Positions 32,042-40,709 of a DNA stretch of 64,000 nt are shown here, piece after piece. The DNA is taken from contig CAAFMS010000013.1 of the NCBI GenBank assembly GCA_900764105.1, positions 86,079 to 150,078 on the forward strand, read 5' to 3'. How positions within the stretch are numbered: position 1 is the stretch's first letter; the number at the start of each line of letters is the position of its first letter. Both the position numbers and the translations under genes were made by a program. The notes beneath the pieces are model-generated. The model was not told the DNA's origin and made no database searches. It saw nothing but the letters and a program-made list of their open reading frames with translations. Source of the stretch: Clostridia bacterium (GTDB lineage Bacteria > Bacillota > Clostridia > Christensenellales > Borkfalkiaceae).

Positions 32042-33851
32042 AAAGGAAAAGGATAAGTTTTACGAGGAACTCGTAGAGGAAGTCAAAGCCGATTTCGTCC
32101 GCCGTCAGAACGAAAGAAGAAGTACCGAGAGGCGTTGGGAGTTGAATTTACAATTCCTTGCGGGTAATCAGTACTGCGAAATCACGCCGAGGGGCGAAGT
32201 CGAAGAGGAAGAGAAGTATTATTACTGGCAGGACAGAGGCGTTTATAACCATATCGCGCCGATAATAGATTCGCGTATCGCGAGACTTACGAGAGTTCGC
32301 CCCGTAATGAGCGTGAGAGCCTCGGGAGCGGAGGAAAGCGACGTTAAAAACGCCAAACTTGCGACAGCCCTTTTAAATTCCGCCTACCAACGCTTATCCC
32401 TCGGCGAGAAAATCGCCAAGGCTACGGGGTGGAGCGAGGCGTGCGGTTCGGTGTTTTATTACGTCGGCTGGAACGGCGAGGGCGGCAAACTGCTCGGCGA
32501 AACGGACGGCAAAAGAGTCTACGAAGGCGACGTGTTCGTCGAAGTCGTTTCCCCGTTCGAGATTTTCCCCGACTCTCTTTGCGCGGAAGGCATAGAGGGT
32601 CTTGACTCTCTCATAAGGGCGAGAGCAATGAGAGTTAAGGACGTCGAGAAAAATTACGGCGTATCGTTTACGGGCGAGGACGTGGACGTGTTCGCTCTGC
32701 AAAAAGGGGCTTCGGTAAAGACGGTTATGCACGACAGCATTCTCGTTATCGAAAGGTATGAAAAACCCTGCGATGAATTTCCGAACGGCAGACTCGTGGT
32801 AGTTGCGGGCGATAAACTTCTGTATATCGGCGAACTTCCGTTTGTAAACGGCGTGGAGGGCAGGCGAGTTATACCGTTTATAAGGCAAAATTCGATAGAC
32901 GAGGCAGGTTGTTTTTTCGGTTCGTCCATGGTGGAAAGGCTGATTCCCGTTCAGAGAGCGTACAACGCGGTAAAAAATCGCAAACAGGAATTTTTAAACC
33001 GACTTACCATGGGTGTGGTGGCGGTCGAAGACGGCTCGGTAGATACCGACGAACTCGCCGAAGAAGGACTTTCGCCGGGAAAAATAATCGTATATCGTCA
33101 GGGCAGTACGCCGCCGACTTTAATGCCGACGGGGAGCGTTCCGACCGACCTTTCGAGAGAGGAGGACAGGCTTTTAAACGAGTTTATTCTGCTTAGCGGC
33201 GTGAGCGAGTTTTCCCGTTCGACCGACATCGGAATAGGAACGTCGGGCGTTGCGTTGCAACTTTTGATGGAGCAGGAAGATTCGAGACTTACCGCCGTAG
33301 GCGAAAACGTTCGGGAGGCGGTAAAAGAGACCGCGAAGCAGATTATAAGGCTCTTTAAACAGTTCTCGGCGTGTACGAGACTTTTAAAAGCCGCAGGCGA
33401 TAAAGGCAAGGTGGAACTCTATTATTTCAACTCTTCCGACCTCGGTTCGGACGACGTGGTATTCGATACCGAAAACGAACTTTCGTTCACGCCCGCTCAG
33501 AAGAAAAGCGCGGTTTACGAACTTATAGCCGCAGGTATACTGAATGATGACAGCGGAAAGATGAGCGAAAGAACGAAGGCGAAAGTGCTTGAAATACTCG
33601 GTTTCGGATCAATCGACAATACTCTCGATATAGAAAATCTTCACGTCAATAAAGCGGAAGAGGAGAACATTTCGGGCTTTAAAAACGAGGTCGAACCCGA
33701 CGAGTACGACGACCACGATTTGCATATTAAAGAACATACGAGATTTTTACTTTCTGCGGACAGCGAGAGCGTAAGAAAGGACGAACGCAGAAAAGCGAAC
33801 ATATTAAACCATTTAAGCAGGCATAAAGAAATGCTTAATCAAAATAACTGA
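32016..33851 (+). CDS. Phage portal protein, P22 gp1-like
   Basis: Forms the dodecameric ring at one vertex through which DNA enters and leaves the capsid and on which the terminase docks. The 611-residue product has the portal stem-wing pattern: N-terminal RRWELNLQFLAGNQYCEI, QDRGVYNHIAPIIDSRIARL, SPFEIFPDSL, VERLIPVQRAYNAVKNRKQE and GTSGVALQLLMEQEDSRL. It is shorter than P22 gp1 (725 residues) but has the same overall layout, without an obvious barrel extension. No frameshift or internal stop is present. Confidence 0.92.
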   Translation: MKKTKPESKKEKDKFYEELVEEVKADFVRRQNERRSTERRWELNLQFLAGNQYCEITPRGEVEEEEKYYYWQDRGVYNHIAPIIDSRIARLTRVRPVMSVRASGAEESDVKNAKLATALLNSAYQRLSLGEKIAKATGWSEACGSVFYYVGWNGEGGKLLGETDGKRVYEGDVFVEVVSPFEIFPDSLCAEGIEGLDSLIRARAMRVKDVEKNYGVSFTGEDVDVFALQKGASVKTVMHDSILVIERYEKPCDEFPNGRLVVVAGDKLLYIGELPFVNGVEGRRVIPFIRQNSIDEAGCFFGSSMVERLIPVQRAYNAVKNRKQEFLNRLTMGVVAVEDGSVDTDELAEEGLSPGKIIVYRQGSTPPTLMPTGSVPTDLSREEDRLLNEFILLSGVSEFSRSTDIGIGTSGVALQLLMEQEDSRLTAVGENVREAVKETAKQIIRLFKQFSACTRLLKAAGDKGKVELYYFNSSDLGSDDVVFDTENELSFTPAQKKSAVYELIAAGILNDDSGKMSERTKAKVLEILGFGSIDNTLDIENLHVNKAEEENISGFKNEVEPDEYDDHDLHIKEHTRFLLSADSESVRKDERRKANILNHLSRHKEMLNQNN

Positions 33852-33872
33852 CAGTATACGGGAGGACGTAAA

Positions 33873-34652
33873 ATGAAGCAAAGAGACATTGAACAAGCCG
33901 TGAGTACGACGCAAACCGCGGAGGCGGAGAAAATAACGGGCGTGGCAGACGACGCGGTCTCATTGGGTAAATTTAAAGACGTAAAGTCGCTTCTTACGGC
34001 GTACGAGAACCTTGAATCGGAGTTTACCAGACGCAGCAGAAGATTGAAGGAACTCGAAGGGATCGTGAGCGAGAGAAAAGGGGAAACAACGCCGACGGGC
34101 GCTTCCCCTGAGACGGTCGCTACCGACGGGGGAACAGCGAAAAATTCGATTGTCGCGGAAGCGACGGCGGAAAAGGCTATTTCGGACAATGCGAACGAGG
34201 AAAGAAAGGCCGACAAGGCGAATCCGACCCCGAACGCCGACAAGGACGAAAAAACCGAAAATGACGAAAGCGGCGAAAAATCCTCGGCGGGCGCGGGGGA
34301 TAAAAACGCCGAAATTATGGCGAGACTACTCTCTTTAGAGAAAAGCGTAGCGGAATTTTTAAACAAAAAGTCTGCCGAAAACGCAGAAACCGCAGAAAAT
34401 GCAGAAATCGCGGAAAACGCTAAAAACGCGATAAGCGATGAAACCGCCGAAAAAACGACGGGCGGCGAGGGGGTTAGAGGAGAGTACGATGCCGAAGAGA
34501 TAGTGAAAGCCTATCTTCTGAACGTTATGCGGGGTAAAACTACCGTTCCCGCAGGCGGCGGGGCGGCGATAGTAGCCCCGCCGCATAAACCTAAATCTTT
34601 CGCGGAGGCTGGAAAACTTGCCGCCGCAAGCATTAAAAATCATGGAGGATAA
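33873..34652 (+). CDS. Phage head scaffolding protein
   Basis: The 259-residue product is highly charged and Ala/Glu-rich, with a short conserved segment SLGKFKDVKSLLTAYENLES followed by FTRRSRRLKEL near the N-terminus, the standard signature of a phage capsid scaffold. A disordered Glu/Lys/Ala central part (residues 70-185, with tandem AENAE/AENAK units) and a Pro-rich, basic C-terminal end follow. It lies between portal and coat, as in P22 (gp8, 303 residues). It is expected to assemble inside the prohead and leave before DNA packaging. Confidence 0.82.
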   Translation: MKQRDIEQAVSTTQTAEAEKITGVADDAVSLGKFKDVKSLLTAYENLESEFTRRSRRLKELEGIVSERKGETTPTGASPETVATDGGTAKNSIVAEATAEKAISDNANEERKADKANPTPNADKDEKTENDESGEKSSAGAGDKNAEIMARLLSLEKSVAEFLNKKSAENAETAENAEIAENAKNAISDETAEKTTGGEGVRGEYDAEEIVKAYLLNVMRGKTTVPAGGGAAIVAPPHKPKSFAEAGKLAAASIKNHGG

Positions 34653-34661
34653 TTATATATT

Positions 34662-35834
34662 ATGGTAACACTTGCAAGCGCGGACAAAGCGCTCAAATCA
34701 CTCTATCTCGACGTAGTTGCAGAGCAACTCAATACCGAGATAAATCCTTTTTTGGCAAAAATCAAGCAGACGACTTCGGACGTATGGGGCAAAGAGGTCA
34801 GAAAAGTCGCGCAGTACGGCATCAACGGCGGTATCGGCGCGGGAACGGAGGACGGAAATCTGCCGACTTCTTCGGGTAACAATTACGAGCAGATGGTCTT
34901 AACTCTTAAAAACCTTTACGGAACCATCGAAATTTCCGACAAGGCGATAAGGGCTTCGGCAAACGACGCGGGGGCGTTCGTCAATCTTTTGAACGCCGAA
35001 ATGGAAGGACTCGTCAAGTCTTCCGCCCTCAATATGGGCAGAATGCTTTTCGGCGACGGCAACGGTATTCTGACGAAAGTAAAGGGTATCAACGACGGCG
35101 AAATTCAGGTTTTAGATACAAAAAATATTCTGCCCGGTATGATGGTATGCTTCCATTCGGGTTCTAACGGCTTGGCTTTGTCGGTTACGAAGAGAAAGGT
35201 TTTAAACGTCAACAGAGACGACAAAACCATAACTCTCGACGGCGCCGCTCTCACGACTACCGATCTTCCCGTCGGAACGTTCATCGTCGTTCAGGGTTCT
35301 TTCCAGCAGGAAATCACGGGACTCGGCGCGATTTTCAAAAGCACGGGCAGCATTTACGGACTTAAAAGAAGCGAACACTCGTGGCTTGTTCCGTATATGA
35401 ATACCGAAGTCGGCGAAATTTCCGAGACGGAAATTCAGAAAGCGATCGACTACGTGGAAGAGAACTCGGGAAGCAAAATCAACTTCATCATTTGTTCTTC
35501 GGGAGTTAAGAGAGCGTTTATGAAATGCCTTTCGACCTACAAGAGAAATCTCGACGTCGAAGTGCTTAAAGGCGGCTATAAGGCGCTTTCTTACAACGGC
35601 ATTCCTATTATTTCCGACAGATTCTGCCCCGAAGGCACAATGTACCTTTTGAATACCGACGACTTCGCGCTTCATCAACTCTGCGACTGGCAGTGGCTCG
35701 AGGGCGAGGACGGAAGAGTAATCAAACAGGTTGCGGGCAAAGCGGTATATACGGCTACGCTCGTAAAATACGCCGAACTCATCTGTTCGAGACCGTGCGG
35801 ACAGGCGATGCTTTCGGGAATTATCGAAGCGTAA
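34662..35834 (+). CDS. Phage major capsid (coat) protein
   Basis: The 390-residue product is a HK97-fold coat protein. An N-terminal arm (KALKSLYLDVVAEQLNTEIN), the VWGKEVRKVAQYGINGGIGAG segment, a spine-type helix (FVNLLNAEMEGLVKSSALNM), a central insertion (about 155-215) and the P-domain to A-domain region with INFIICSSGVKRAFM and YNGIPIISDRFCPEGTMYLL are visible. It lies 9 bp after the scaffold gene and is followed by a strong terminator, as expected for the most highly expressed structural gene. The reading frame is intact. Confidence 0.9.
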   Translation: MVTLASADKALKSLYLDVVAEQLNTEINPFLAKIKQTTSDVWGKEVRKVAQYGINGGIGAGTEDGNLPTSSGNNYEQMVLTLKNLYGTIEISDKAIRASANDAGAFVNLLNAEMEGLVKSSALNMGRMLFGDGNGILTKVKGINDGEIQVLDTKNILPGMMVCFHSGSNGLALSVTKRKVLNVNRDDKTITLDGAALTTTDLPVGTFIVVQGSFQQEITGLGAIFKSTGSIYGLKRSEHSWLVPYMNTEVGEISETEIQKAIDYVEENSGSKINFIICSSGVKRAFMKCLSTYKRNLDVEVLKGGYKALSYNGIPIISDRFCPEGTMYLLNTDDFALHQLCDWQWLEGEDGRVIKQVAGKAVYTATLVKYAELICSRPCGQAMLSGIIEA

Positions 35835-35856
35835 AATTTTTACGGGAATATTGTTA

Positions 35857-35897
35857 CGCCCCGAAGCGAAAGAACTTTCGCTTCGGGGCGAAATTTT
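35857..35897 (+). terminator. Terminator/attenuator between coat and tail-side genes
   Basis: A perfect 16-bp arm pair (CGCCCCGAAGCGAAAG / CTTTCGCTTCGGGGCG) with an AA centre is followed by AAATTTT. It would reduce transcription of the four genes downstream relative to the coat gene. Confidence 0.8.
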
Positions 35898-35911
35898 AAA
35901 CGGGAGGCAAA

Positions 35912-36466
35912 ATGAAAGTAAGGGAAGTAATAAAAGACGCCGCGAGACTTATCGGCGACGAAAGTTTATATTCGGCTCTCGACGACGAGACGACCGCTTT
36001 AACGGGCGACAATCTGAAAAAAGCGGACGTTTGTCTGAAATGTTATAACGACGCCCAGTTTGAAGTCGCGACAAAATATCTGCAGATTATCGCAGAAGAG
36101 ACTTTCGGGGGCGGAAAAATTCTTTACAAGTCGTTTAAACACACGCCGAGCAAAATACTCAGGGTAAGTGAAAACGGAGAAAGAACAGATTACGAAAACG
36201 GGGTGGATTATCTGACCGTTAAAAACGGAAAAATTGTAGTCAGATACGAGTATATCCCTGCGGATAAGTCGATTAACGACGAATTTGATTATGCGAATAC
36301 CAAAATCGGCAAGACCCCGTTCGCCTACGCTGTTGCCGCTTCTTACTGCCTTATTACGGGCAGATATTCGGAGGCGAAGAACTGGGAAAGCAGGTTTTCG
36401 GAGTATTTAGAGACTTCGCCGAAAAGGTATTCGGGCAGGATAAAAAACAAGAGGATATGGAGGTGA
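35912..36466 (+). CDS. Head-tail adaptor / head-completion protein, P22 gp4-like
   Basis: The 184-residue product is helical in the N-terminal half (MKVREVIKDAARLIGDESLY ... LKKADVCLKCYNDAQFEVAT) with a beta insertion (YKSFKHTPSKILRVSENG) and a C-terminal helical segment (AYAVAASYCLITGRYSEAKN). Size, layout and position right after coat match P22 gp4 (166 residues), which binds the underside of the portal after packaging. A GGGAGG lies six bases before the ATG. Confidence 0.75.
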   Translation: MKVREVIKDAARLIGDESLYSALDDETTALTGDNLKKADVCLKCYNDAQFEVATKYLQIIAEETFGGGKILYKSFKHTPSKILRVSENGERTDYENGVDYLTVKNGKIVVRYEYIPADKSINDEFDYANTKIGKTPFAYAVAASYCLITGRYSEAKNWESRFSEYLETSPKRYSGRIKNKRIWR

Positions 36467-36470
36467 CGAT

Positions 36471-37859
36471 ATGAAAAGGACCGTTACCCCTTATAAAAGG
36501 AAAATATCTTTAAGTCCCGTCTGCGGCTTTAACGACGAAGTCGGCGGCGAAAACGGCGGTTACAGATACGCCGACGAAATGCAGAATTTCAGAGTCGAAC
36601 GCGGCAGACTCGTGACGGGCGAGGGCGTAAAGTTTTTAGGTTCGGAATTTATCACGCCGAATTCGGCCGTCGAGAGAGTCTACTTTTACAGGCGTTTCGA
36701 TCCCGTCATAGGGAACGACGACAGAGTGGTTGTTTACTGTCTCGACAAAAAACTCTACGAGTGTTCCGTAAGCGGCGGTACGTTTACCGAAATTCCGAAC
36801 ATATCGCTTAACGAAGCGCCCGAAGCCGAGTGTTACAATTTCAACGGAACGGACGTGATTATTTTTTCGAAAAGCGACGGCGGAATCTATATCTACGACG
36901 GGACTTACGCTACCGCCGTGAACGACGCACCGATTATAACCTCTATGTGTATTCATAACGAGAGACTGTTCGTGACGACGGGCGGCGCGGACAACGCTCT
37001 GTGGTTTTCGGACGATTTCGATCCCACGAACTGGAACGTTTCTTTGACCGAAGCGGGCTTTATAGATTTGAACGATTTCAGGGGAGATATGAAACGGGTC
37101 GTCAGTTTCGGCGACTATCTCTACGTTTTCAGAACTTTCGGAATTACGAGAATAACCGCATATTCCGACCAGCGACTTTTTTCGGCGGCGAACGTGTTTC
37201 AAAGTTCGGGCAAAATATACGAGAAATCAATAACCGTTTGCGGAAATTGTATTTTGTTTATGACTGCCGACGGACTATATCGCTTCGACGGCGTTTCGGC
37301 TACGAAAATTTCGGGCAAAATCTCGAATCATCTCATTCCCGAGTTTGACGACGTAAAAGGACAGTATTACAACGGCTACGCGTACATTCTTGTTCTGACG
37401 AAATTGGGAGGAATTCCTTTAAGGCAGGTTTTAAGGATAGACCCCAAGACTTCGGACGCGTCGTTTATGACCGTCTCGCTCAAAGATTTAACGCTTATTA
37501 GCAGCGAGAAAAAGTACGCTCTTTTCGGCGTCGTTTACGGGTACTCGGAAATCTGCGAGGTCACTTCCGAGTGTAAATTTTTAGATGACAATCCCAAGAT
37601 TTTATGGCGAAACAAGGATTCCGATTTCGGTATCCCTTCGGTGAAAACTTTGACAAAAGTCACGCTATACGTCGATAAACCGATAAAATTGAGGGTAATT
37701 GCCGACGGGGTTAAACACGAATACGCGTTGGATGGGAGTACTCTTCCGACCGTTGTCAAGCCGAATATAAGGGGCGTGAAATTCTGTCTCGAAGTCGAGG
37801 GGGCGATGGGCGGAACGACTGTTTCCGAACCGACGATAGAAACGGAGTACTACTTATGA
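36471..37859 (+). CDS. Tail hub / stabilisation protein, P22 gp10-like
   Basis: The 462-residue product is almost entirely beta-strand with propeller-like blades (HNERLFVTTGGADNALWFSD, YLYVFRTFGITRITAYSD, ILFMTADGLYRFDGVSATKI, YNGYAYILVLTK). The DALWFS-type blade followed by DPTNWN is common in podovirus tail tube or hub proteins. Length fits P22 gp10 (472 residues), which plugs the portal exit below gp4, and the position after the gp4-like gene is the same. It begins with an N-terminal extension rich in basic residues (RTVTPYKRKISLSP). Confidence 0.75.
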   Translation: MKRTVTPYKRKISLSPVCGFNDEVGGENGGYRYADEMQNFRVERGRLVTGEGVKFLGSEFITPNSAVERVYFYRRFDPVIGNDDRVVVYCLDKKLYECSVSGGTFTEIPNISLNEAPEAECYNFNGTDVIIFSKSDGGIYIYDGTYATAVNDAPIITSMCIHNERLFVTTGGADNALWFSDDFDPTNWNVSLTEAGFIDLNDFRGDMKRVVSFGDYLYVFRTFGITRITAYSDQRLFSAANVFQSSGKIYEKSITVCGNCILFMTADGLYRFDGVSATKISGKISNHLIPEFDDVKGQYYNGYAYILVLTKLGGIPLRQVLRIDPKTSDASFMTVSLKDLTLISSEKKYALFGVVYGYSEICEVTSECKFLDDNPKILWRNKDSDFGIPSVKTLTKVTLYVDKPIKLRVIADGVKHEYALDGSTLPTVVKPNIRGVKFCLEVEGAMGGTTVSEPTIETEYYL

Positions 37860-39004
37860 GCGGAATAAAGGATTACGGTTACGATTACGGGCGCGCGGCT
37901 TACGAAAAGGCAAGAGAAATCGAGAGAAATTCGACAATCGGCAAAGCCGGGGAAAAATACGACAAAGCGAATAAAATCGAGTTTAAAAATCAGACCTTAA
38001 ATGCGAGGAACGGGCTTGTTTGCAAGACCCTTAGATTTGCCGCAAGCGGAGGAACGAGGGTTAAGATTACCGTTTCGGCGACCAAGGTCGATACCGACGT
38101 TTCGGAATTCGAAGTGCGTCTGAACGACAAAAGGGTTTACCTTGCCGGAGTGGACGGCATTAAGAGTTTTGAGAGCGTTTTATTTACAAAACCCGACGAA
38201 AACGTTATAAAAGTCAGGGTTTACGGCTTGAATATGGCTAAAGTTCAACTCGCGATTTCCGTCGAGGGTTTTATAGGCGGGATAGAACCGAAAAGGTATC
38301 TGACGGTCGGCGGCGGTGGATATTACGCCGTAAAAGAGCACGACGAATACCTCGTTTATAAGTCCGACGGCGACAGCGTGAGTTTAGCGGAGAGATTTTG
38401 CGGAGTCGAGAGCGTCGATTGCGATTACGACGAAAAAAATCAGTCTCTTTTTATAGCGTGCGGAGACGTTTTCGGAAATTTCACCGCCTATACCCTCAAA
38501 AACGGCGTAACAAACGGAAAAACGCTTACTTATCCGTTCAAAAGAGTTGCCGTTTCATGCGTAAACGGAACGGCTTGTCTGTATTGTACGGCTTTGTCGA
38601 AAATATTTATCGTAAAGGTTGACGGAAATACGCAAACGCTCGTAAAAACGCCTTTGAGAGGCGAGGAAATAAGGGTTTTTAAAACTTCGGGAGGAAAGTA
38701 TCTTCTCTGGGGAACCGAGAACGGGAGAAAGTGCGTCGGTAAAATCGGTACGGACGGACTGCCCGTTAAAACGAGCGTTTTCGATATAGGAAAAAAAGAG
38801 AATGCGACGGTAGGCTACGACGTTTCGGACGGTGTGAAAATACTTTTCGGTAGCGGCGGACAGACGGCGAAAATCGTTCGGAAAAGCGGCGCGCTTTCGG
38901 AAGCGGTAAAAGCTTACGATGAGGCATGCGTTGCGGAAGAAAACGGAAAAGTCGCCGTATATGTCGATAAACAACTAATAATTAAGAGCAATAGCGAGGT
39001 GTAA
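37856..39004 (+). CDS. Unknown structural protein of the head/tail cassette
   Basis: The 382-residue product is not recognised. After a helical N-terminus (DYGRAAYEKAREIERNSTIG) comes a beta-sandwich-like domain (about 55-140: KITVSATKVDTDVSEFEVRL) and a second beta-rich region of short propeller-like strands (150-370). It overlaps the hub gene by four bases (ATGA) and is followed two bases later by the coiled-coil gene. By position it could be a tail knob, plug or receptor-binding part; P22 has a tail needle gene (gp26) here, to which it shows no visible similarity. Confidence 0.7.
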   Translation: MSGIKDYGYDYGRAAYEKAREIERNSTIGKAGEKYDKANKIEFKNQTLNARNGLVCKTLRFAASGGTRVKITVSATKVDTDVSEFEVRLNDKRVYLAGVDGIKSFESVLFTKPDENVIKVRVYGLNMAKVQLAISVEGFIGGIEPKRYLTVGGGGYYAVKEHDEYLVYKSDGDSVSLAERFCGVESVDCDYDEKNQSLFIACGDVFGNFTAYTLKNGVTNGKTLTYPFKRVAVSCVNGTACLYCTALSKIFIVKVDGNTQTLVKTPLRGEEIRVFKTSGGKYLLWGTENGRKCVGKIGTDGLPVKTSVFDIGKKENATVGYDVSDGVKILFGSGGQTAKIVRKSGALSEAVKAYDEACVAEENGKVAVYVDKQLIIKSNSEV

Positions 39005-39005
39005 A

Positions 39006-39905
39006 ATGAGAATATCGGTTAATTTAAACGATTACCAAAAGGCAAACGAAAAGAAGAAAAAGGACGAGGAGACGGGCGAGGATAAAAACGAACTCGTAAA
39101 AAAACTCGACAAAATACAAAAGGACTACGAGTCGCAGGAGTACTATACTTACGGCGGCGAAAAAATAAAAAAATATAAACCCGAGACCTACGAGGGGAAG
39201 ACGGACGAGCAGATAAAAACGGAAGCCGAAAAGGCGTATAAACCGAGTTACGAAAACGAGAAAAAGCAGGCTGAAACAGACTATGAGAAAAAGAAAGCGG
39301 AGGCGGATAAGGCTTACGAACAGAGTGAAAGGAAAGCGGCGGAAAAAGCCGAGAAGGCGTTGAATGATTACGCTGCGGAGGCCGAAAACGCGAAGAACGT
39401 CGCGGTAAAAAGGGGTCTGTCGCGTTCGTCGATTATCGGCGGACTTATCGATGAAATCGAGAAGAACAAAGCCGAGTATCAAAAGAGCGAAGAAGCGGCT
39501 GAGGCCGACAGAAAGGAAGCGGCGGAAACCGAAAAAGACGAACTCGAAGAGGCGTTTTTAAACGACTTGGAAAAAATCAGGTCGAGAAAAGAAAACGACG
39601 TTTCAAAATATGTAAAGACTGCGACCAAGGAGAGAGAAAAGGAAGCGGAAGCGGTAAAAAAGCGCAACGAGAGTAACGAAAGCAAGCAGAAAAAGGCGTT
39701 TGAGAAACTCGGTTTCGAGGACGGGGTACTCGACGAAACGCTTACGGACGAGTACGTTTCCGCATACGCTGAGAAGTTTAAAACTTTGCTCGACTACTAC
39801 AAATCGCAAGAAAACAAGGCGAAAAAACTTGCGGACGACAAGGCGTTCGTGGAGTCGTATATAGGCAAAGACGGGTACGAATACTTAAAGAAATTCGTAA
39901 AATAA
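39006..39905 (+). CDS. Long coiled-coil protein ending the head/tail cassette, possible ejection or internal protein
   Basis: The 299-residue product is dominated by Lys/Glu/Ala heptads (ETDYEKKKAEADKAYEQSER, AEADRKEAAETEKDELEEAF) with a conserved-looking island NVAVKRGLSRSSIIGGLIDE. The R-G-L-x-R-S-S motif followed by helix occurs in some podovirus internal or ejection proteins, but this is a weak link. There is no signal peptide. It ends the operon and is followed by a terminator. P22 encodes its ejection proteins after the tail genes, so the position would fit. Confidence 0.65.
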   Translation: MRISVNLNDYQKANEKKKKDEETGEDKNELVKKLDKIQKDYESQEYYTYGGEKIKKYKPETYEGKTDEQIKTEAEKAYKPSYENEKKQAETDYEKKKAEADKAYEQSERKAAEKAEKALNDYAAEAENAKNVAVKRGLSRSSIIGGLIDEIEKNKAEYQKSEEAAEADRKEAAETEKDELEEAFLNDLEKIRSRKENDVSKYVKTATKEREKEAEAVKKRNESNESKQKKAFEKLGFEDGVLDETLTDEYVSAYAEKFKTLLDYYKSQENKAKKLADDKAFVESYIGKDGYEYLKKFVK

Positions 39906-39960
39906 ACAGAATAAACGCTGAATATTTTGAATGTTGAGGCGTAGAAGAATTAAAGCGATG

Positions 39961-40008
39961 AAAGACTGCGAATCATTCGTAAAAGAGTGACCGTCGCAGT
40001 CTTTTTAT
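39961..40008 (+). terminator. Terminator of the phage-head operon
   Basis: The stem AAAGACTGCGA ... TCGCAGTCTTT is followed by TTATTTTA, 56 bases after the coiled-coil gene stop. Confidence 0.75.
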
Positions 40009-40031
40009 TTTACATACTAAAGTAATTTCAA

Positions 40032-40370
40032 AAAACGAACTCAAACGACGCAACGCCGTAGGGGACGGCGCCTCGACGACCCGTAAAACGAACTCAAACG
40101 ACATAACGCCGTAGGGGTCGGTGCCCCGACGACTCGTAAAATGAACTCAAACAACGCTATACCGTAGGGGTCGGCGCCTCGACGACCCGTAAAATGAACT
40201 CAAACAACGCTATGCCGTATGTGTCGGCGCCCCGACGACCCGTAAAACGAACTCAAACAACGCTATGTCGTAGGGGTCGGCGCCTCGACAACCCGCAAAA
40301 CGAACTCAGACAAAGCAACGCCGTAGGGGTCGGCGCCTCGACGACTCGTAAAAACAAACTTAAACAAGGT
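40032..40370. repeat. 53-bp tandem repeat array, six full units and a partial seventh
   Basis: Units begin at 40032, 40085, 40138, 40191, 40244, 40297 and 40350, exactly 53 bp apart, with the form AAAACGAACTCAAACAACGC then CGTAGGGGTCGGCGCCTCGA. Each holds an imperfect hairpin GGGTCGGCG-CCT-CGACGACCC. Isolated hairpin cores of the same kind occur at about 5410, 11068, 46374 and 56672. There are no unique spacers, so this is not a CRISPR array. An open frame across it (40194-40493) is a by-product. Confidence 0.85.
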
Positions 40371-40545
40371 CACGCCGTTCGCTATCTCGCGACGGAGTTG
40401 CAAACAACCGTTTCATCGGTTGTTTGGACGGCTCATTGTCCTAAAAAAATTTTTTATGAGCCGACTGCCAACCCGTTCGAATCCTGCAATTAAACTGTAT
40501 AACCGCAAGAAGGTCGCAAGCCGTTGGGCTTGCGACCTTCTTGCG
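40351..40545. repeat. Direct repeat copy A (about 190 bp) with three hairpins
   Basis: This copy matches 44715-44909 with no indels (constant offset of 4,364 bp) and few substitutions. It contains hairpins CAAACAACCG/CGGTTGTTTG (40401-40426), CGGCTCAT/ATGAGCCG (40429-40463) and a perfect 19-bp stem with a GTTG loop (40504-40545). A tRNA-3'-end-like string CGTTCGAATCCTGC (about 40469-40485) lies inside. The two copies bracket the three-gene island. Confidence 0.8.
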
Positions 40546-40653
40546 TCAATGACGAACAAAAAGGAGCGTTTTTTTAAGCCGAAAACAGGGTAGACATCCA
40601 CGGGAATTTGAACCTCAAACATATAAAACATTGGAATGGGTGGCGGAGAACTA

Positions 40654-40682
40654 TTGAAAAAAGTGGAGGAATATGGTATAAT
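40654..40682 (+). promoter_or_regulatory. Near-consensus promoter of the SUFU-domain gene
   Basis: TTGAAA (40654-40659), exactly 17 bases, TATAAT (40677-40682). It lies inside the upstream extension of the frame that begins at 40608, so translation must start downstream of about 40689. Confidence 0.7.
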
Positions 40683-40709
40683 AATAAAAAAAACAACGGG
40701 TATTGGTTT

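Noticed and set aside
40032..40370. Possible CRISPR array
   Set aside because: The 53-bp units are contiguous with no unique spacers, and no cas gene is in the window.
40194..40493. Open frame of 99 codons across the tandem repeat and direct repeat A
   Set aside because: It only translates repeated DNA; its end recurs in the frame at 44654-44857 through copy B. No ribosome site.
40546..40620. Degenerate tRNA 3' end on the minus strand (GAGGTTCAAATTCCCG)
   Set aside because: The T-arm cannot pair properly and no acceptor partner is found; too weak to annotate.
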